64,000 nt of DNA. It comes from Oscarella lobularis. Taxonomy: Eukaryota > Porifera > Homoscleromorpha > Homosclerophorida > Oscarellidae. The notes under the pieces are model-generated. The model saw nothing but the letters and a program-made list of their open reading frames with translations. It was not told the origin of the DNA and ran no database searches. The stretch lies in NCBI RefSeq assembly GCF_947507565.1, contig NC_089181.1, positions 1,358,536-1,422,535 of the forward strand, read 5' to 3'. A program made the translations under genes and the position numbers. This document shows, in pieces, positions 11,784-23,330 of the stretch. Position 1 is the stretch's first letter. Every line of letters starts with the position of its first letter.

Positions 11784-11965
11784 ATCTTGCGTCTAAAGAA
11801 GAAAAGGTCGCTGGTTCGGCATGCTGCTCCTACCCGCGCGACTGGGGAGTTGCCGGCACCAGCAGCGATTCCCGGGTTCCGGAACGGAAGCTACCCACCC
11901 AACCGGAGCCACCAACGGCTGTCCGAGCGGTTGTGCGACGCGGGAAGAGCGGGTAAACTTATTCT

Positions 11966-12408
11966 TTATTGCTTTGCCTTGCTCGGCACCCGCCAACCAG
12001 TTTCTTGCTGATCGGAGCCTACTGCTCCAGCTGGAGGCGTATGTACCTCTGATAGGAGTCGCTGCGCCAACGTCCCAGGGTCTGGATCATCGAGTCCTCG
12101 ATGCCTGCGGCCGCCGCGGTGGCTGCGCCGATCCGAAAGCTGTGCCCTGTGTATTTGCCGGCGTCTATTCCGGCGCTGAAAAGGGGCCTGCTGCATGCGT
12201 AGCACCAGGGCGTCTTTCCGCAACGGGCGTCCGTCGGCGAACACGAAGAGTGGTCCGGGGCGTAGCCTTCCCTCAACAAGGTACCCCACTATCGCGGCGA
12301 CGGGGCACAGATCCTCACCCGTCCGCCCCAGACAGATCGTCGCGCCCAGCCGGAACGGATCGGTCTTAGACTGCTTCATCCGCACTTTGACCCACTCCGG
12401 GGAACGCC
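11966..12408 (-). pseudogene. DIRS-type tyrosine recombinase fragment, cut by assembly gap
   Basis: Read on the minus strand from the gap edge. One frame gives KQSKTDPFRLG, LCPVAAIVGYLV and GPLFVFADGRPL, the spacing seen in eukaryotic tyrosine recombinases of DIRS-like retrotransposons and Cryptons. After a one-base frame change near 12220 the other frame gives YTGHSFRIGAAT (H-x-x-R box), IQTLGRWRSDSYQRYIRL and its candidate nucleophile tyrosine. The upstream part of the protein lies in or beyond the run of N. The frameshift makes it non-functional unless it is an assembly error at the gap edge. Confidence 0.75.
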
Positions 12409-12608
12409 NNNNNNNNNNNNNNNNNNNNNNNNNNNNNNNNNNNNNNNNNNNNNNNNNNNNNNNNNNNNNNNNNNNNNNNNNNNNNNNNNNNNNNNNNNNN
12501 NNNNNNNNNNNNNNNNNNNNNNNNNNNNNNNNNNNNNNNNNNNNNNNNNNNNNNNNNNNNNNNNNNNNNNNNNNNNNNNNNNNNNNNNNNNNNNNNNNNN
12601 NNNNNNNN
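12409..12608. other. Assembly gap (200 N)
   Basis: Exactly 200 consecutive N, a conventional scaffold gap of unknown true size. It separates the recombinase fragment from the satellite-bearing element end. Confidence 0.99.
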
Positions 12609-12629
12609 TGAGGGTGTTATCTCGTTGTT

Positions 12630-13110
12630 TACGGTGGCCCTGGAGTGCCATTATCTTGTCAAGAACAACTTGACATTAAACTGTAAACAAGAGAGGCATT
12701 GGCATCTTGACATTGAACAAGATGGGGTTTAGGCATCTTGACATTGAACAAGATGGGGTTTAGGCATCTTGACATTGAACTAGATGGGGTTTAGGCATCT
12801 TGACATTGAACAAGATGGGGTTGGGTATCTTGACATTGAACAAGGTAGACTTGGCATCTTTACATTGAACAAGGTAGACTTGGCATCTTGACATTGAACA
12901 AGGTAGACTTGGCATCTTGACATTGAACAAGGTAGACTTGGCATCTTTACATTGAACAAGGTAGACTTGGCATCTTGACATTGAACAAGGTAGACTTGGC
13001 ATCTTTATATTGAACAAGGTAGACTTGGCATCTTTACATTGAACAAGGTAGACTTGGCATCTTTACATTGAACAAGATGGGGTTGGGCATCTTTACATTG
13101 AACGAGATGA
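12630..13110. repeat. Left terminal repeat with 29-32 bp satellite array
   Basis: Terminal sequence followed by about 13 tandem units of the type GGCATCTTGACATTGAACAA plus GATGGGGTTTA or GGTAGACTT (29-32 bp). A few units have CTTTACATT in place of CTTGACATT. The right end (18428-18684) holds the same unit inverted in fewer copies. The minus-strand open frame through the array is only repeat translation. Confidence 0.9.
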
Positions 13111-13171
13111 GGTTGGGGTTAGCGGGTAGGGTTAGGGTTAGGGTTACAACAACAACAACAACAACAACAAC
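13111..13171. repeat. Interstitial TTAGGG run and (CAA)n
   Basis: The satellite grades into GGGTTAGCGGGTAGGG and then three consecutive TTAGGG-type units (about 13125-13146). About eight CAA/ACA triplets follow. TTAGGG is the metazoan telomere motif; here it is internal to the element's left end. Confidence 0.85.
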
Positions 13172-14010
13172 AGTTTGGGCAAACTAGACAAGGTTAGTCG
13201 TGCATGCAGCAAACTTAAATTGGACATTTTTTATGAGAAAATTGGCAGGGATTTTGTTGGCAGGCTTCAAAAGCACCTTATATTGTCACTTACTCAAGTT
13301 TTAGACTAGAGATTAACTGCCTTCGCCCGATCAAGTTTTTGAAGCAGAAAAGAACACGTTGTTTAGCGGAAATGTTCCTGCCAGCACCAGCACTTCAACG
13401 CTACAGCTTAAAACTTTGACTGCTTCAAAAAGTTTTGTAAGTGCTTTTCGTTTCTGCGTAGCCCTATCGCTTCATAAATAGTTGTTTGTTTGTTGGTTTT
13501 TTCGTTTGTTCGTTCTTTCGTTTCTTTATTTGTTAATTCGGCTTTTCCTTTCTTTAATTGTACTGAGCCTGCCGTATCCTGCGACTGTTACGCCTTTAGA
13601 GGAAGCATAGTAGGGCGTACACGCATGTACCTACGCATATTTGCACGGCTCCTTAGAGGATTTTCTGCTTCATAACGTACAGTATATTGTATTTTGCCGT
13701 CGCAGACGTAACACTATGATAATCCTTTTCCACAAGGCTTAATCGTTGATTCCTGGCGTAAGCGTCGAACATTGTCTAACAATTTACACAGAAAAGCAGT
13801 ACTATGCAATCATAGATGTAGGATGTAATGATGCCACGTTTACCGCGTTCCATATCTTAGCGCGCGCGAGTAAGAGATTGTGAGCTGTAGGTGTGCGAGT
13901 TTGCGAGGCTGCTTTCGTCTACATTTGCGTCTTTCTGGTCATACTAGGCTAATTCATTTTCATTCGACATGGTATTTTCGATCAGAACACGCCCTGTTGC
14001 GCTGACATGC
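13172..14010. other. No clear gene; leader of the integrase gene
   Basis: Non-coding in appearance, with a T-rich stretch (13485-13560). The 5' exon or promoter of the downstream integrase gene may lie here, but no start codon can be defended. Confidence 0.45.
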
Positions 14011-14019
14011 TTTCGGTAG

Positions 14020-15746
14020 CTAACCCAGGCTCTCGCTCGGCTAATAGCGAAATACTTTCGTGCGGGAAAGAGATATGATGTCATTCTGTACTATTTAACT
14101 CGTTTTCACGGTTATCGCATCAGGTACGTCTTCGCTATGCTCTTCTCCGCAATTCCTTCAAAATATATGCATTCCCTTACGTTCATGTTGATCTTAGAAC
14201 ACTGAAAAGACATCTGAATACGATGCATCTTTATAAGCGCAAGCATGAATTAGCGCCTTTCGGGAGCATAGTCAATGCAATACGAGTACGTATTTCCTTT
14301 CCCTCATATTATTTATTTGTGGAGTAAATATTTTTGTTTTTTCTCTTTTAAAGTCAGCTCTTAGAACGGCAAAGTGCGACATAGGTTACAGACAGATGTG
14401 GACGTTGCTGAAATTGACTTGTGGTGGCAGAGTTCCAAGGTCAGTAAGAGTACGGCAATAAAATGAATTATCATACGCTAACTGACACTGCTTCATTTAG
14501 AGACGTCGTACGAAAGATCATGAGAGTTCTTGATCCCCATGGAGTTGACGCCCGACGTGTACATCGATTTAGGCGTCGGCAATACCGCAGCAAGGTAACT
14601 TACGTGAGAGGTAATGGACATAAGTGATTAATGTCGTCAATGTGAAAGGGACCGAACTTCATCTGGCACGTCGACGGGTACGACAAACTAACGCATTACG
14701 GTTTTCAGATTCATGGATGCATAAACGGATACGTTGCATTATGCAGACGACAGCTACAGCTTTGTGATTTATCATCTGTACAATTCATGCTTTCAGGTAC
14801 TCGCGACGAATCATTTGGCTGAAAGTGGTAAACAGCAATCATAATCCACGCTATGTGCTAAATCAATACATAACGTCTGTGGAAACATTGCAATGTATGT
14901 CACGTTATCAATGTGAACGTCTTTTCGTTGACAACAGTACCACTTCATCACAGATTGTCCCTCCATCATTCGATCTGACTGCGGAACAGAAAATGGAATG
15001 ATGGCCACTATTCACATGATGCAACGGCACAATGGACCAGACGCCTTTGCCGGACGAAGAAGTTACCAATACGGGAAATCTGTATATAACCAGAGGATCG
15101 AAGCGCTATGGTCTGTTATGAAGCGTGAACTGACGCACTGGTGGAGAACGAAATTTGACGTAGGATACACAATGTCACCTATTTCAAAATTTCAACTATT
15201 TATCTCAGGAGATGTGCACGCAAAATGGCCTTCACTTTGGAAATAATCTCATGCGGTGAAAATAGTACTGTTAGCAACGGTCTATAACCAACTAAAGGCT
15301 ATTTGTTTACAGCGATGCCATCCGTCTCATGTTGACCCCGCTGTTGCAACGTGATTTAAATGATTTTGCTCGGAGGTGGAATGGCCATCGGCTACGTCAT
15401 CAAAGAAATCACAGATCACAGAGGGGAGCTTGTCCAAACGATCTCTATTTAATTCCGGAATTTTATGGTAAGCTTCTGCTTAATCGTCACCTATTCGTCA
15501 CATATTCACATTTATGCATGACTACTAGGATCTACAGACTGCAAAAAGCCTATTGTCCAACGCGTTCTTACGTATGGTGGAACACTCCTTGGAGGCGTAA
15601 CGGAAGCTGTTGATGTTCCACAAACTTTGAGGCGTCTGGCTGACCGATTCCTTCGACGACGACAACTGAACTTAGATGACATGTGCACCCTGGACATCAA
15701 CACGGCAATCGAAGTAGCTTTTGACTTTGCGTCATACGTAGTATAA
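14020..15746 (+). CDS. IS3-type rve integrase/transposase, multi-exon
   Basis: Exons inferred from splice signals: to 14123, 14198-14285, 14354-14439, 14501-14594, 14649-14732, from about 14797, then the core and tail to TAA at 15744-15746. The N-terminal part reads AKYFRAGKRYDVILYYLTRF and TLKRHLNTMHLYKRK, a helix-turn-helix-like DNA-binding region. The core has GPNFIWHVDGYDKLTHYGF (first Asp), IIRSDCGTENG (second Asp) and YNQRIEALWSVMK (Glu). A complete DDE set is therefore visible, as in the integrase-core proteins found repeatedly in fish, cnidarian and sponge genomes. The C-terminal exon ends VAFDFASYVV. I found no stop within the exons. The junctions near 14732-14797 and 14890-14940 are not resolved in phase, so a small lesion there is possible. 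It is probably the transposase of the surrounding element. The initiator codon is not identified. Confidence 0.75.
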
Positions 15747-16188
15747 TGCAGTGTTGCATCGAACGAATTGTGAAACATAAATAATGCCTTGACAGGCTTA
15801 TGTGTGAAAGGAATCATGCGCATGCGTGCAATGTTTTTGTTTCGAGGATATACGGGCTTTTCTTTTCACGCGTTCGCTACGACCTTCTTCATTTCTTGCC
15901 CGTCTCACGACCTCATCAACGTTTCAAATAGTAGTACACTCACCTACGCCCAGTTACGACAGCATTACGCAAGGGTTTTCATGTTCTAGCAAGTTTTCCA
16001 GCGACGTTCGAATAAACGGCTGGCCGAAAAACGACAGAGCAACAGCTCATTATCAGCCTGGCCGACGGGAAGGTGACTGGCATCGAATCTGCCCAGCAGA
16101 AAGAAGAAAATGATAGTACGCGTGCTGAAATCATTTTGCTTACATTTCAAGCTGACGATTATTACGACTTTTTGTAGTATCTGAGGCA

Positions 16189-18232
16189 ATGGAGCTAGAA
16201 CGGATTCACCGATTGTACGCCGAGGAGAAGAAGTCTAAACGTCGCGGAGGAGGAGGAGGAGTCGCGCATTCAAGACCTTTGAGGAAAGGCATCACGGCTT
16301 CCTCAAAGAGACGGGAAAATGAGGCGAGGTCTTTGGACGATTCGTCAAAAGTCAGTTTTATATTAGGGTTTTATGGTGTGTCATAAATAATTTCTTGCTT
16401 ATAGATGATAGAAGTGCGGTTGATTCCTAGACGACTGGGCAAAAATAAGAAAGGAACGCTAGATCTCGCTGTCATGGAAGGAGCAATCGATGACGTCCTT
16501 ATCCACACATTTCACATGCCCGCCTCAGCGACGTATGAGGATGTTCAGAAAAAGGCTTGGACCGTTTTCTTTGCCGAGATTGCTAGACAAGGAGGAGTGG
16601 ACTCCTATTTTTCATGTATGGCAAATTTGCGGTCGAGTTCATATCGTATTTTTCGTCTCTTTGTACTCTGTAGATGTTTTGCTTTTCCACGTCGTGCAGA
16701 GGAAGAACAATCGTCTATCTCAAAAAATTATAAATCCAATTACAGAAAAATCAGAACCATTCAGTCTGGGAGTTTTCAAACTACACAATCCGAAGAAAAT
16801 TCCCCTGATATATGCTACTCCACCCAAAGGTTTAACTCATAAAACACGATATCCTGAATTTGTATTTACGGTTGGAAATAGACGTTATGGACGCTATGGT
16901 CGTCGACGCTCCTGGGGAAGGTGTAAGTGACGGCATGCCAGTTACATCGTCAATAGGCAAAGCCAAATCTAACCGAGGGAAATCAAGTACATCACTTTTG
17001 TTATTGAGGCTATAGCTACTTATTATGACATTTTGGGGTAGTCCTGCCCAAGGCTGGCGACTCGAGGAAGAGAGGGTTGAACGTTCGTGAAAGTGATGAC
17101 GAAGAGAGGGACGACGTCGTTGTTCAGATTGACAGCGAAGTGTCTTTGCGGATGAAACGGTCATCGTCAATCAGCGGCGAGAGTCATGATTCGCCAACCA
17201 TGAGCATTGCACTCAAAATTGGTAAGTAATTCGTTATTGTCTTTGGTTCCTAATTTTTTTTACAGACAGAAATGACGTTACGTTGGATAAAAATCCCATT
17301 GGCCAGGGCGCCTTTGGAGCCGTTTATAAAGCAACATATAAAAAGGCTACGGTTGCGGCAAAAGTAGTCTCGATTCAGTCAAATTCAGTAGATGCCATAA
17401 AGGAAGCTGAAATCTTAGCGTAAGTAAATATCCTAGATTTTTTATTAGAAAAATATGACTTTCTTTTAGTGTGCTTAACCATCCAAATATTGTCCAATTT
17501 TTTGGCTACGTCGATCACGCTGACGGTATTATTCTCATCACGGAACTTGTTCTTGGCTCATCGTTGGGAAAATTGGTGTTCGACCATTCCAAGGTATGTT
17601 TGATGTTTTTCTCATGTCATAATACATGTTCTTGCTTTGTAGACGTTCCCGCAGTCAAAGAAGAAATCTATTGCTCAACAAATGTGCGTGGGACTTGCCT
17701 ACATGCATGGAATGAAGATCATTCATTTCGATGTCAAGCCGTCGAACATTCTTGTAAGACTGTTGTTTTTCTTGGCTCAGCATTTTGTGAAGTGATTGTC
17801 TAGATCGATGGAACGTCGGGTGATGCGAAACTTTGCGACATGGGCATGTCGATGATCGCCAAACAAACGCTACGAACGTGCGTCGGGCAGAGGGGAACAT
17901 GGCCGTACATGGCCCCTGAAATGTATGACGCCACAATCGCCAAAACCGCCTTGGCCGATATGTGGGCTGTCGGGGTCATTATCGTAGAGATGGTGCAGCG
18001 GAAGCCCATCTACGGTGGCATGAAGGACGCGGAAATCATGGGAAGAGTTATGGGCTGCGGAGGCAGGCGCCCACTGGGGCCTCCACTTCGAGACTTGCCT
18101 CAGTGGTGCATGGAGGTCTGCAGTCCATGCTTTTCAATAAACAGCGCCAATCGGCTAACTGCAGAGGCAATGTCCGAAGTCATTGCCTCTGACATGCCGT
18201 GTGACGAGGACCATGACGTTGAGGACGATTGA
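16189..18232 (+). CDS. Protein kinase with charged N-terminal region
   Basis: The catalytic domain is spread over exons 17266-17419, 17470-17593, 17643-17753 and 17804-18232, all in phase. Glycine loop: IGQGAFGAVYKA. VAAK supplies the ATP-anchoring lysine, and EAEIL is the likely alpha-C glutamate. The catalytic loop is IIHFDVKPSNIL (HFD instead of HRD). The metal-binding motif is CDMG (DMG instead of DFG), followed by GTWPYMAPEMY and ADMWAVGVII. It resembles the tyrosine-kinase-like Ser/Thr group; all catalytic Asp and Lys residues remain, so activity is plausible. Upstream exons (16189-16351, 16405-16600, further pieces to 17220) encode basic and acidic low-complexity sequence with a poly-Gly run. 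Their joins, and the start codon (16189 is only an ATG candidate), are uncertain. It sits inside the terminal repeats of the 12.6-18.7 kb element, downstream of the integrase in the same orientation. Confidence 0.8.
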
Positions 18233-18427
18233 GGGATTGATGATTGAAGAAGTTTTTCCACTCGCCGACGTCGAAGTTGTTTGGACTGCAATAGCGATTA
18301 ATCGTTTTGCGCGGTGTTCGAAGCGCTTTTATGATTATTTAGCACGATTTGAGAGTTCTCAGTTGACAACGAGTTGCTTACAATAAAAGAAAAAATTTTC
18401 GAAAACGCATCGGGCATCGTTCAATTT

Positions 18428-18684
18428 GAAGTGGAATCCAAAGATGCCCAACCCTATCTCGTCGAATATAAAGATGCCTAAGTCCATCTCGTTCAATGTA
18501 AAGATGCCAAGTCTACCTTGTTCAATGTAAAGATGCCAAGTCTACCTTGTTGCCAAGTCTACCTTGTTCAATGTCAAGATACCCAACCCCATCTTGTTCA
18601 ATGTCAAGATGCCAATGCCTCTCTTGTTTACAGTTTAATGTCAAGTTGTTCTTGACAAGATAATGGCACTCCAGGGCCACCGTA
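18428..18684. repeat. Right terminal repeat with inverted satellite
   Basis: Reverse complement of the left terminal structure. It has units of AAGATGCCAAGTCTACCTTG type, then the unique TGTCAAGTTGTTCTTGACA stretch, then the terminus ending GGGCCACCGTA at 18684. It holds far fewer satellite units than the left end. Confidence 0.9.
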
Positions 18685-19013
18685 TTGTTTGTCCGTTTTC
18701 GCTGCGGTTTTTTCGAGTTTCGGCGTTTCGCGGGGAGGTTCTGCGTGTGCGTGAGGGATCGTGAGCGTCGCGCGGGGGAGATTGGGGTGCCCGGGGGAGG
18801 AAACCTGCATGCTCGTTTTGAGTAAATCGCGCAGTTTCCATCGCGTATTTGACGTGATTGGTTCCAGAGCGCGTTTTTATACCTGGTTTCGCTGCCGATT
18901 CCCTTTCGGATCATCGTGTTTAGAAGGGGCCTCTTACTTTAGGTTGATAATTTTGGTCAGGTTAATGGCAGGTTAAAGCTACGGTTTAACCGTCGTTAAC
19001 GTCTGATCGAAAG

Positions 19014-19038
19014 GGCGCGCGCGCGCGCGCGCGCGCGC
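19014..19038. repeat. (GC)n microsatellite
   Basis: About 12 uninterrupted GC dinucleotides, with alternating purine/pyrimidine character that could form Z-DNA. It lies just outside the Helitron 3' end. Confidence 0.9.
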
Positions 19039-19093
19039 TTGGGGCTCGCCGGGCTTCATTGGTCGTTGGAGAATGTTGCCAATTAGCTCGTGA

Positions 19094-19121
19094 CTAGCTG
19101 ACTACCCGGCTTCGCCCGGGT
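19094..19121 (-). other. Helitron 3' terminal hairpin and CTAG end
   Basis: ACCCGG (19104-19109) pairs with CCGGGT (19116-19121) around a 6-nt loop. CTAG at 19094-19097 forms the end, and the next base on the minus strand is T. This matches the hairpin plus CTRR-T rule for Helitron termini. Confidence 0.7.
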
Positions 19122-19276
19122 GTGGTTTTAAATTTATTACTTACTTACCTACTGGCGTACGTGTCGGCGTTACCCAGGCCACACCAGGGGGAGGTCCGTA
19201 CGCCACGTGGCCCAAAAATGTTGGCCTCTTTCGAGGCGTAGGATAAAGTTGCGGTTAGGGAAGGGGGAAGGTGGGG

Positions 19277-22200
19277 CTAAAGCACTTCGTGATAGACTAC
19301 GTTAGCTGTTTTTGGAGATTCTGTCAGGACGTACAAATTCGTAGGAGAACTTACACGCGAGCAGGCTACGTAGAATTGGCCGTGAGCAAAGCATTTGGTC
19401 TGAAGACTGAGACCTACCGTCTTCAATGTCTGTCCCTGCGATTTGTTTATCGTCATTGCAAAGGACAGTCTTACTGGAAACTGCAGTCTCTTAACGGAAT
19501 AGTGGAATGAGAAGGAATTAAGGGGATGCGCGGAATAAATACACTCTCGCCAGCGTACTGTCCTGTGCATATTGTCGCCTCTATGACGTTGGGGCAGAGT
19601 CGGGTAACGGTCAATTTCGTTCCGTTGCACAGTTTCGGGGCGTCGATGTTGCGCAGAAGCATAATCGGAGCACCCACCTTTAGTGCCAAGGTATACGCAG
19701 GAAGACCGGGGGGATTCAGCGAATTAAGAACTTCTGTAGGATAGTAGACAGCGTCGTCTGGTTCCATTGTCGTATCGACGGCCAGATATACTTTCTCGTT
19801 TTCTGGTATAAGCTGAAGCATAGTGTCGTTTATTTGATTAACAGCGTCATTTCGAGGAGCGAGAATGGCGCGTTCGGCAAGCCAGGCTGTGTTTTTGTAT
19901 TGCTCGTGAAGTTGAGGAAAAACGGCTTGTATGAGCTCGTCGGAAGATTGCACTACTGTGCCGCAAGAAACGTTGATGAGACCGTCTTCAGGGTCCGTGG
20001 GGATCGTTCCATTGCCGATTAGCAAGAGCAACTGCGCGTAAGATCCCGACTCGCGGTCTCCGTAGAGGTGGACTCTCATATTTGTGGTTAAGCGCAGTGT
20101 TCGAACTTTCGGCCATATGATGCGGGAGTACTTCAAACACGCGGCGATTTCGTCAGCTTTTGTTCTTTCGGTATTACGGGCAATGTCTGTCTGAAGTCTC
20201 CTGCGAGTACCAGAGGTAAACCTCCCATAAGAGCGTCGTTGTTTCGAATGTCACGCAAAGATCGATCTAGTGCCTCCACAGCTTTCTTGTTTGCCATGGT
20301 GCATTCGTCCCAAACGACAACTTTGGCCAAGCAAAGAAGTCGCGCTCTTGCCGTGTTTTTTTGAACGGTGCACGTGGGACGTTCGTAGCGACTGATGTCG
20401 AGGGGTAGCTTGAAAACGGAGTGAGCTGTTTTGCCGCCAGTGAGAAGTGTTGCTGCAATTCCGGAAGAAGCGACTGCAAGGGCTATGTCGCCTTGCGATC
20501 GTATTTTGTCAAGGAAAAGATTGAGCAAATAGGTTTTTCCTGTTCCTCCTGGCGCATCGAGAAAAATAATTCTATCGTCGGGACCTCGAGCGACGTAGGC
20601 AAGTAATTCTTCGTAAATGTGCCTTTGATCTTGCGTGAGAGACGCTTCGTTCGCTGTGAGTCGTTCTTGCAATTCCGCGGTGTTATAAGAGTATTCAGCG
20701 GCAATTTCTCTTGGAAGAGTGTCGTCGTCTTGTTCAGAAGAGCGATCAGGACTGGGCAAATGGTAATCGCTAAGTGGCTTTCCTCCGGGAAACGAAAGCA
20801 GCTTGTTTTCGATGCATAGTAGGGCTCGATTGAAAATTTCGTCGGTATACGGAAGTGTGTCGTCGTTTGCGCGTCTGCGAAGCGTTCGGAGGAAATCTTG
20901 GGCCATCGCTTCCTTGTGTTGTTCCCATAGACGAAGAGGATCAGAAATTTCGCACATGTGGAGCATGATGGCAAACATGTCGCGAATTTTATAAGGACGA
21001 TCGGTGACCGTGGCTTCGGTTAGTGCGAGGTGCCAATGCTGATCGTCGGCCAAAAGTCCGCGTTCTCTGCACGCTTCGGAGTACGTATCAAAAACGGTAT
21101 CGTCTACTGTGCGCAGGTCAGCGAAAGACGTCGGTCCTCGAACGTGAAGCAGGAGAAGTCGCAAAAGATAGCATTCGGTGTTTTTCGGATGAACCGTGTA
21201 AATGCGTCCTAAAGTTTTTGACTTTCTAATGCCGTCAGTTTCGGGCACGATGTGACCTTGCTTTCTTCTCTGCCACTTTTTGTTGACCCATCTGTAGTAT
21301 TACGGAACGTCGATGTATAGCAAAGTTTTGGCGAAATCGTCATTAGAGCAGAGCTCGAAGAAACCCGTCAATGTCGTAGCAGGAGGTTCTGCTGCACGGT
21401 CAGGGGCGTTCTCAACGGTGAACAGCGTTCTCTGTCCGTTTTCCAGATGGACTTGAAGTTGTTCGACTGCTGGAAAGTGGTCGTGAATGGGAAACTGCAG
21501 CATGCGCCAGACGCCTTCGTTTGTACTAATGTATCTCGCAATTTGGTACCGCAGGATTTCGTCGTTTCTATGCTGATTTGCCAAGCCGACGACAGCTTTG
21601 TCTTTGCCCTTGTTCAAGTAGGCCATCAGGTATTTTAGGGCGCAAATGGACCTGCAGTATTCGACGTTCACGTGGCAGTCGAATGTGCGCGATAGAAATG
21701 GACTGTACGGAACGACCCACCTGTTGTCAACGTGAAATCTGCCTATAGTCGTTTCTACTCCACCGTCGTCTGGAGATTGACGTCGGTACAGCGGATAACC
21801 GTTGAGAGATGTGATGGTCTCGCGCAAAAACTGTCTTGGATAGCGTTTTGTGCATTGGCCGTCTTTCATGCAAGGAGATCTGCGATTGAGTTGGCCGCAA
21901 GGTCCGTGGATCATGTGCTTGGTTATCGTTGCGAAAAGTGCTGGGTCTTCGTTGGGGTCGGGAAGTTCGGCGCTTATGATGCTGTCTATTTGATCGGGAC
22001 GAATTTTTTCTACCATCCACGAGAGACAGTGTACGTGAGGTAGGCCGCGCTTCTGCCACTCGATCGTGTAAACGTGGCAGCGTTTGATGCCGTAAATGTT
22101 TTGCGTGTCCACGAGGTACATGAACCTTTCAACTTTCAAGCGGAAAACTCTTGCTATGAGATCGTGTCGATCATTTGGTGTTTGTCCCGGAAGGAGTTCG

Positions 22201-23330
22201 CTCGTAATTTCCGGCCAATTTGGATTGCAGGTCATGGTTATGAATAAATCGGGAGCTCCGTGATGCTTGACGTACGTCATTGCGTCTTGGCACTTTTCGT
22301 GCATGTATCGTGGTCCTCCGGTGAATGAAGAAGGCAAAACGACCAATTGACCAACGTTGCTCGCGTCGCCATCAGTTTCGACTGCATCTCTTAGCGCCGT
22401 GTAGGAGGCAGCACGACATTGTTCTTGCTTAGTGCGAAGGAGGTTCAGTCTGTCAGTTTCGATTTTTGCAAAAACGTCGACAATGAATTGGTGGGACAAT
22501 TCGGCTGCGCGCAGAAGAATGTTAAAGTCGCCGTCGCGCTGCATGATTCGAAATGCGTAAAATTGCAGCATAGACATTTTTTTCTCGGTAATTTGATTCG
22601 TTTTCGGATCCTTCTGTCTGCACAATATTGTGTAACCATCTTCTCCTCTTGGAAAAAGAAGCGGATACTGTAACGAATCGTAAGATCTGTGAATTTCGGT
22701 AATGCGTTTAATTCGACTATCTCTATTGGAGAGGACGATGTCACGATATCCTTCTTGACCTTCGGGTAAGAGGGCGGCGACGTCGTTGCCAGATGGCGCA
22801 TTGAACGTTCTTTGGTGTTGGCCTCGGGGAACTCTGTCTGCACGTATAACGACACGATAGTCGGGCATGTCTGGTGTTCGCTGTTCGAGGGCGGTTTTAA
22901 AAATGCGCACGTGCTCGTTGTGCTTGTGAAGCATGTCTTGTAGGCAAAGGGTGGTGTGTCTATTTAACTGCGATTCTCGGTCTATTTGCCAAGATAATCT
23001 GGCGTCGGCTTGTTGTCCGCGATCGTCTATGAAGTATACTTGAACGAATTGGGGTCGCTGTTCAGCTGCAGGAGTCAGAGGTCCGATATTGTGATAAATT
23101 TGCCCTTGAACTTTAAAGGTGGGCATGAATCCGGGCTCGACTAAAGTGTGCGCTTGAAATGACGTCATAACGAAGCAGGAATTGTATGTGCGTATTTTTT
23201 TTCTGAATTCTTTGGCTTGTGGTGTGTTAGTTGTCAGAAGAGCTTGTAACGGTTCGGGAGGAGGACCGAGCAAGGGAACGTCGACTTTGCCGTTTGCACA
23301 ACAGTTAAGAGGACAAACTACAAAAACATC
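19277..23330 (-). pseudogene. Helitron RepHel protein (HUH endonuclease + PIF1 helicase)
   Basis: Minus strand, N to C. The reading starts near 23330 with a CCANGKV zinc-binding-like motif. The Helitron-like N and Rep region contains the HUH motif in GLPHVHCLSWMVEK and the active-site tyrosines in KYLMAYLNKGKD. After an in-frame TAA at 21300-21302 the same frame continues (RWVNKKW). A PIF1/RecD-type helicase follows: Walker A DAPGGTGKTYL, Walker B VVVWDECTMANK, GDFRQTLPVIP, LTTNMR, and at the end AMTINKSQGQT and FYVACSRVSS. Frameshifts near 20165 and near 19500 break it further. The intact family protein nicks and unwinds the element for rolling-circle transposition. This copy has one stop and two frame changes and is dead, but the motifs themselves are well preserved, so decay is probably recent. 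Confidence 0.9.

Larger units (their letters stand above)
12630..18684. mobile_element. IS3EU-like element carrying integrase and kinase genes
   Basis: The two ends are inverted copies. The left begins TACGGTGGCCCTGGAGTGCC at 12630, and 18665-18684 is its exact reverse complement. The inverted match continues inward through the unique stretch with TGTCAAGAACAACTTGACA into the satellite (roughly 130 bp before the arrays diverge in copy number). The flanks are TTGTT at 12625-12629 and TTGTT at 18685-18689, a 5-bp target-duplication candidate. Between the ends lie an IS3-type integrase gene (14020-15746) and a protein kinase gene (to 18232), both plus strand. From memory, eukaryotic IS3EU transposons have TAY termini and roughly 6-bp duplications; the TAC end and the integrase type fit, the 5-bp duplication fits less well. 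The kinase would be cargo. Alternative: two satellite blocks inverted by chance around ordinary genes. Confidence 0.6.

Noticed and set aside
12195..12651. Open frames running through the N gap
   Set aside because: They exist only because N does not encode stops; nothing can be said about their middle parts.
12760..13017. 85-codon minus frame with QCKDAKSTLF repeats
   Set aside because: It is translation of the 29-32 bp satellite array.
12702..13110. CRISPR-like array
   Set aside because: Units are contiguous tandem repeats without unique spacers, in a eukaryotic context.
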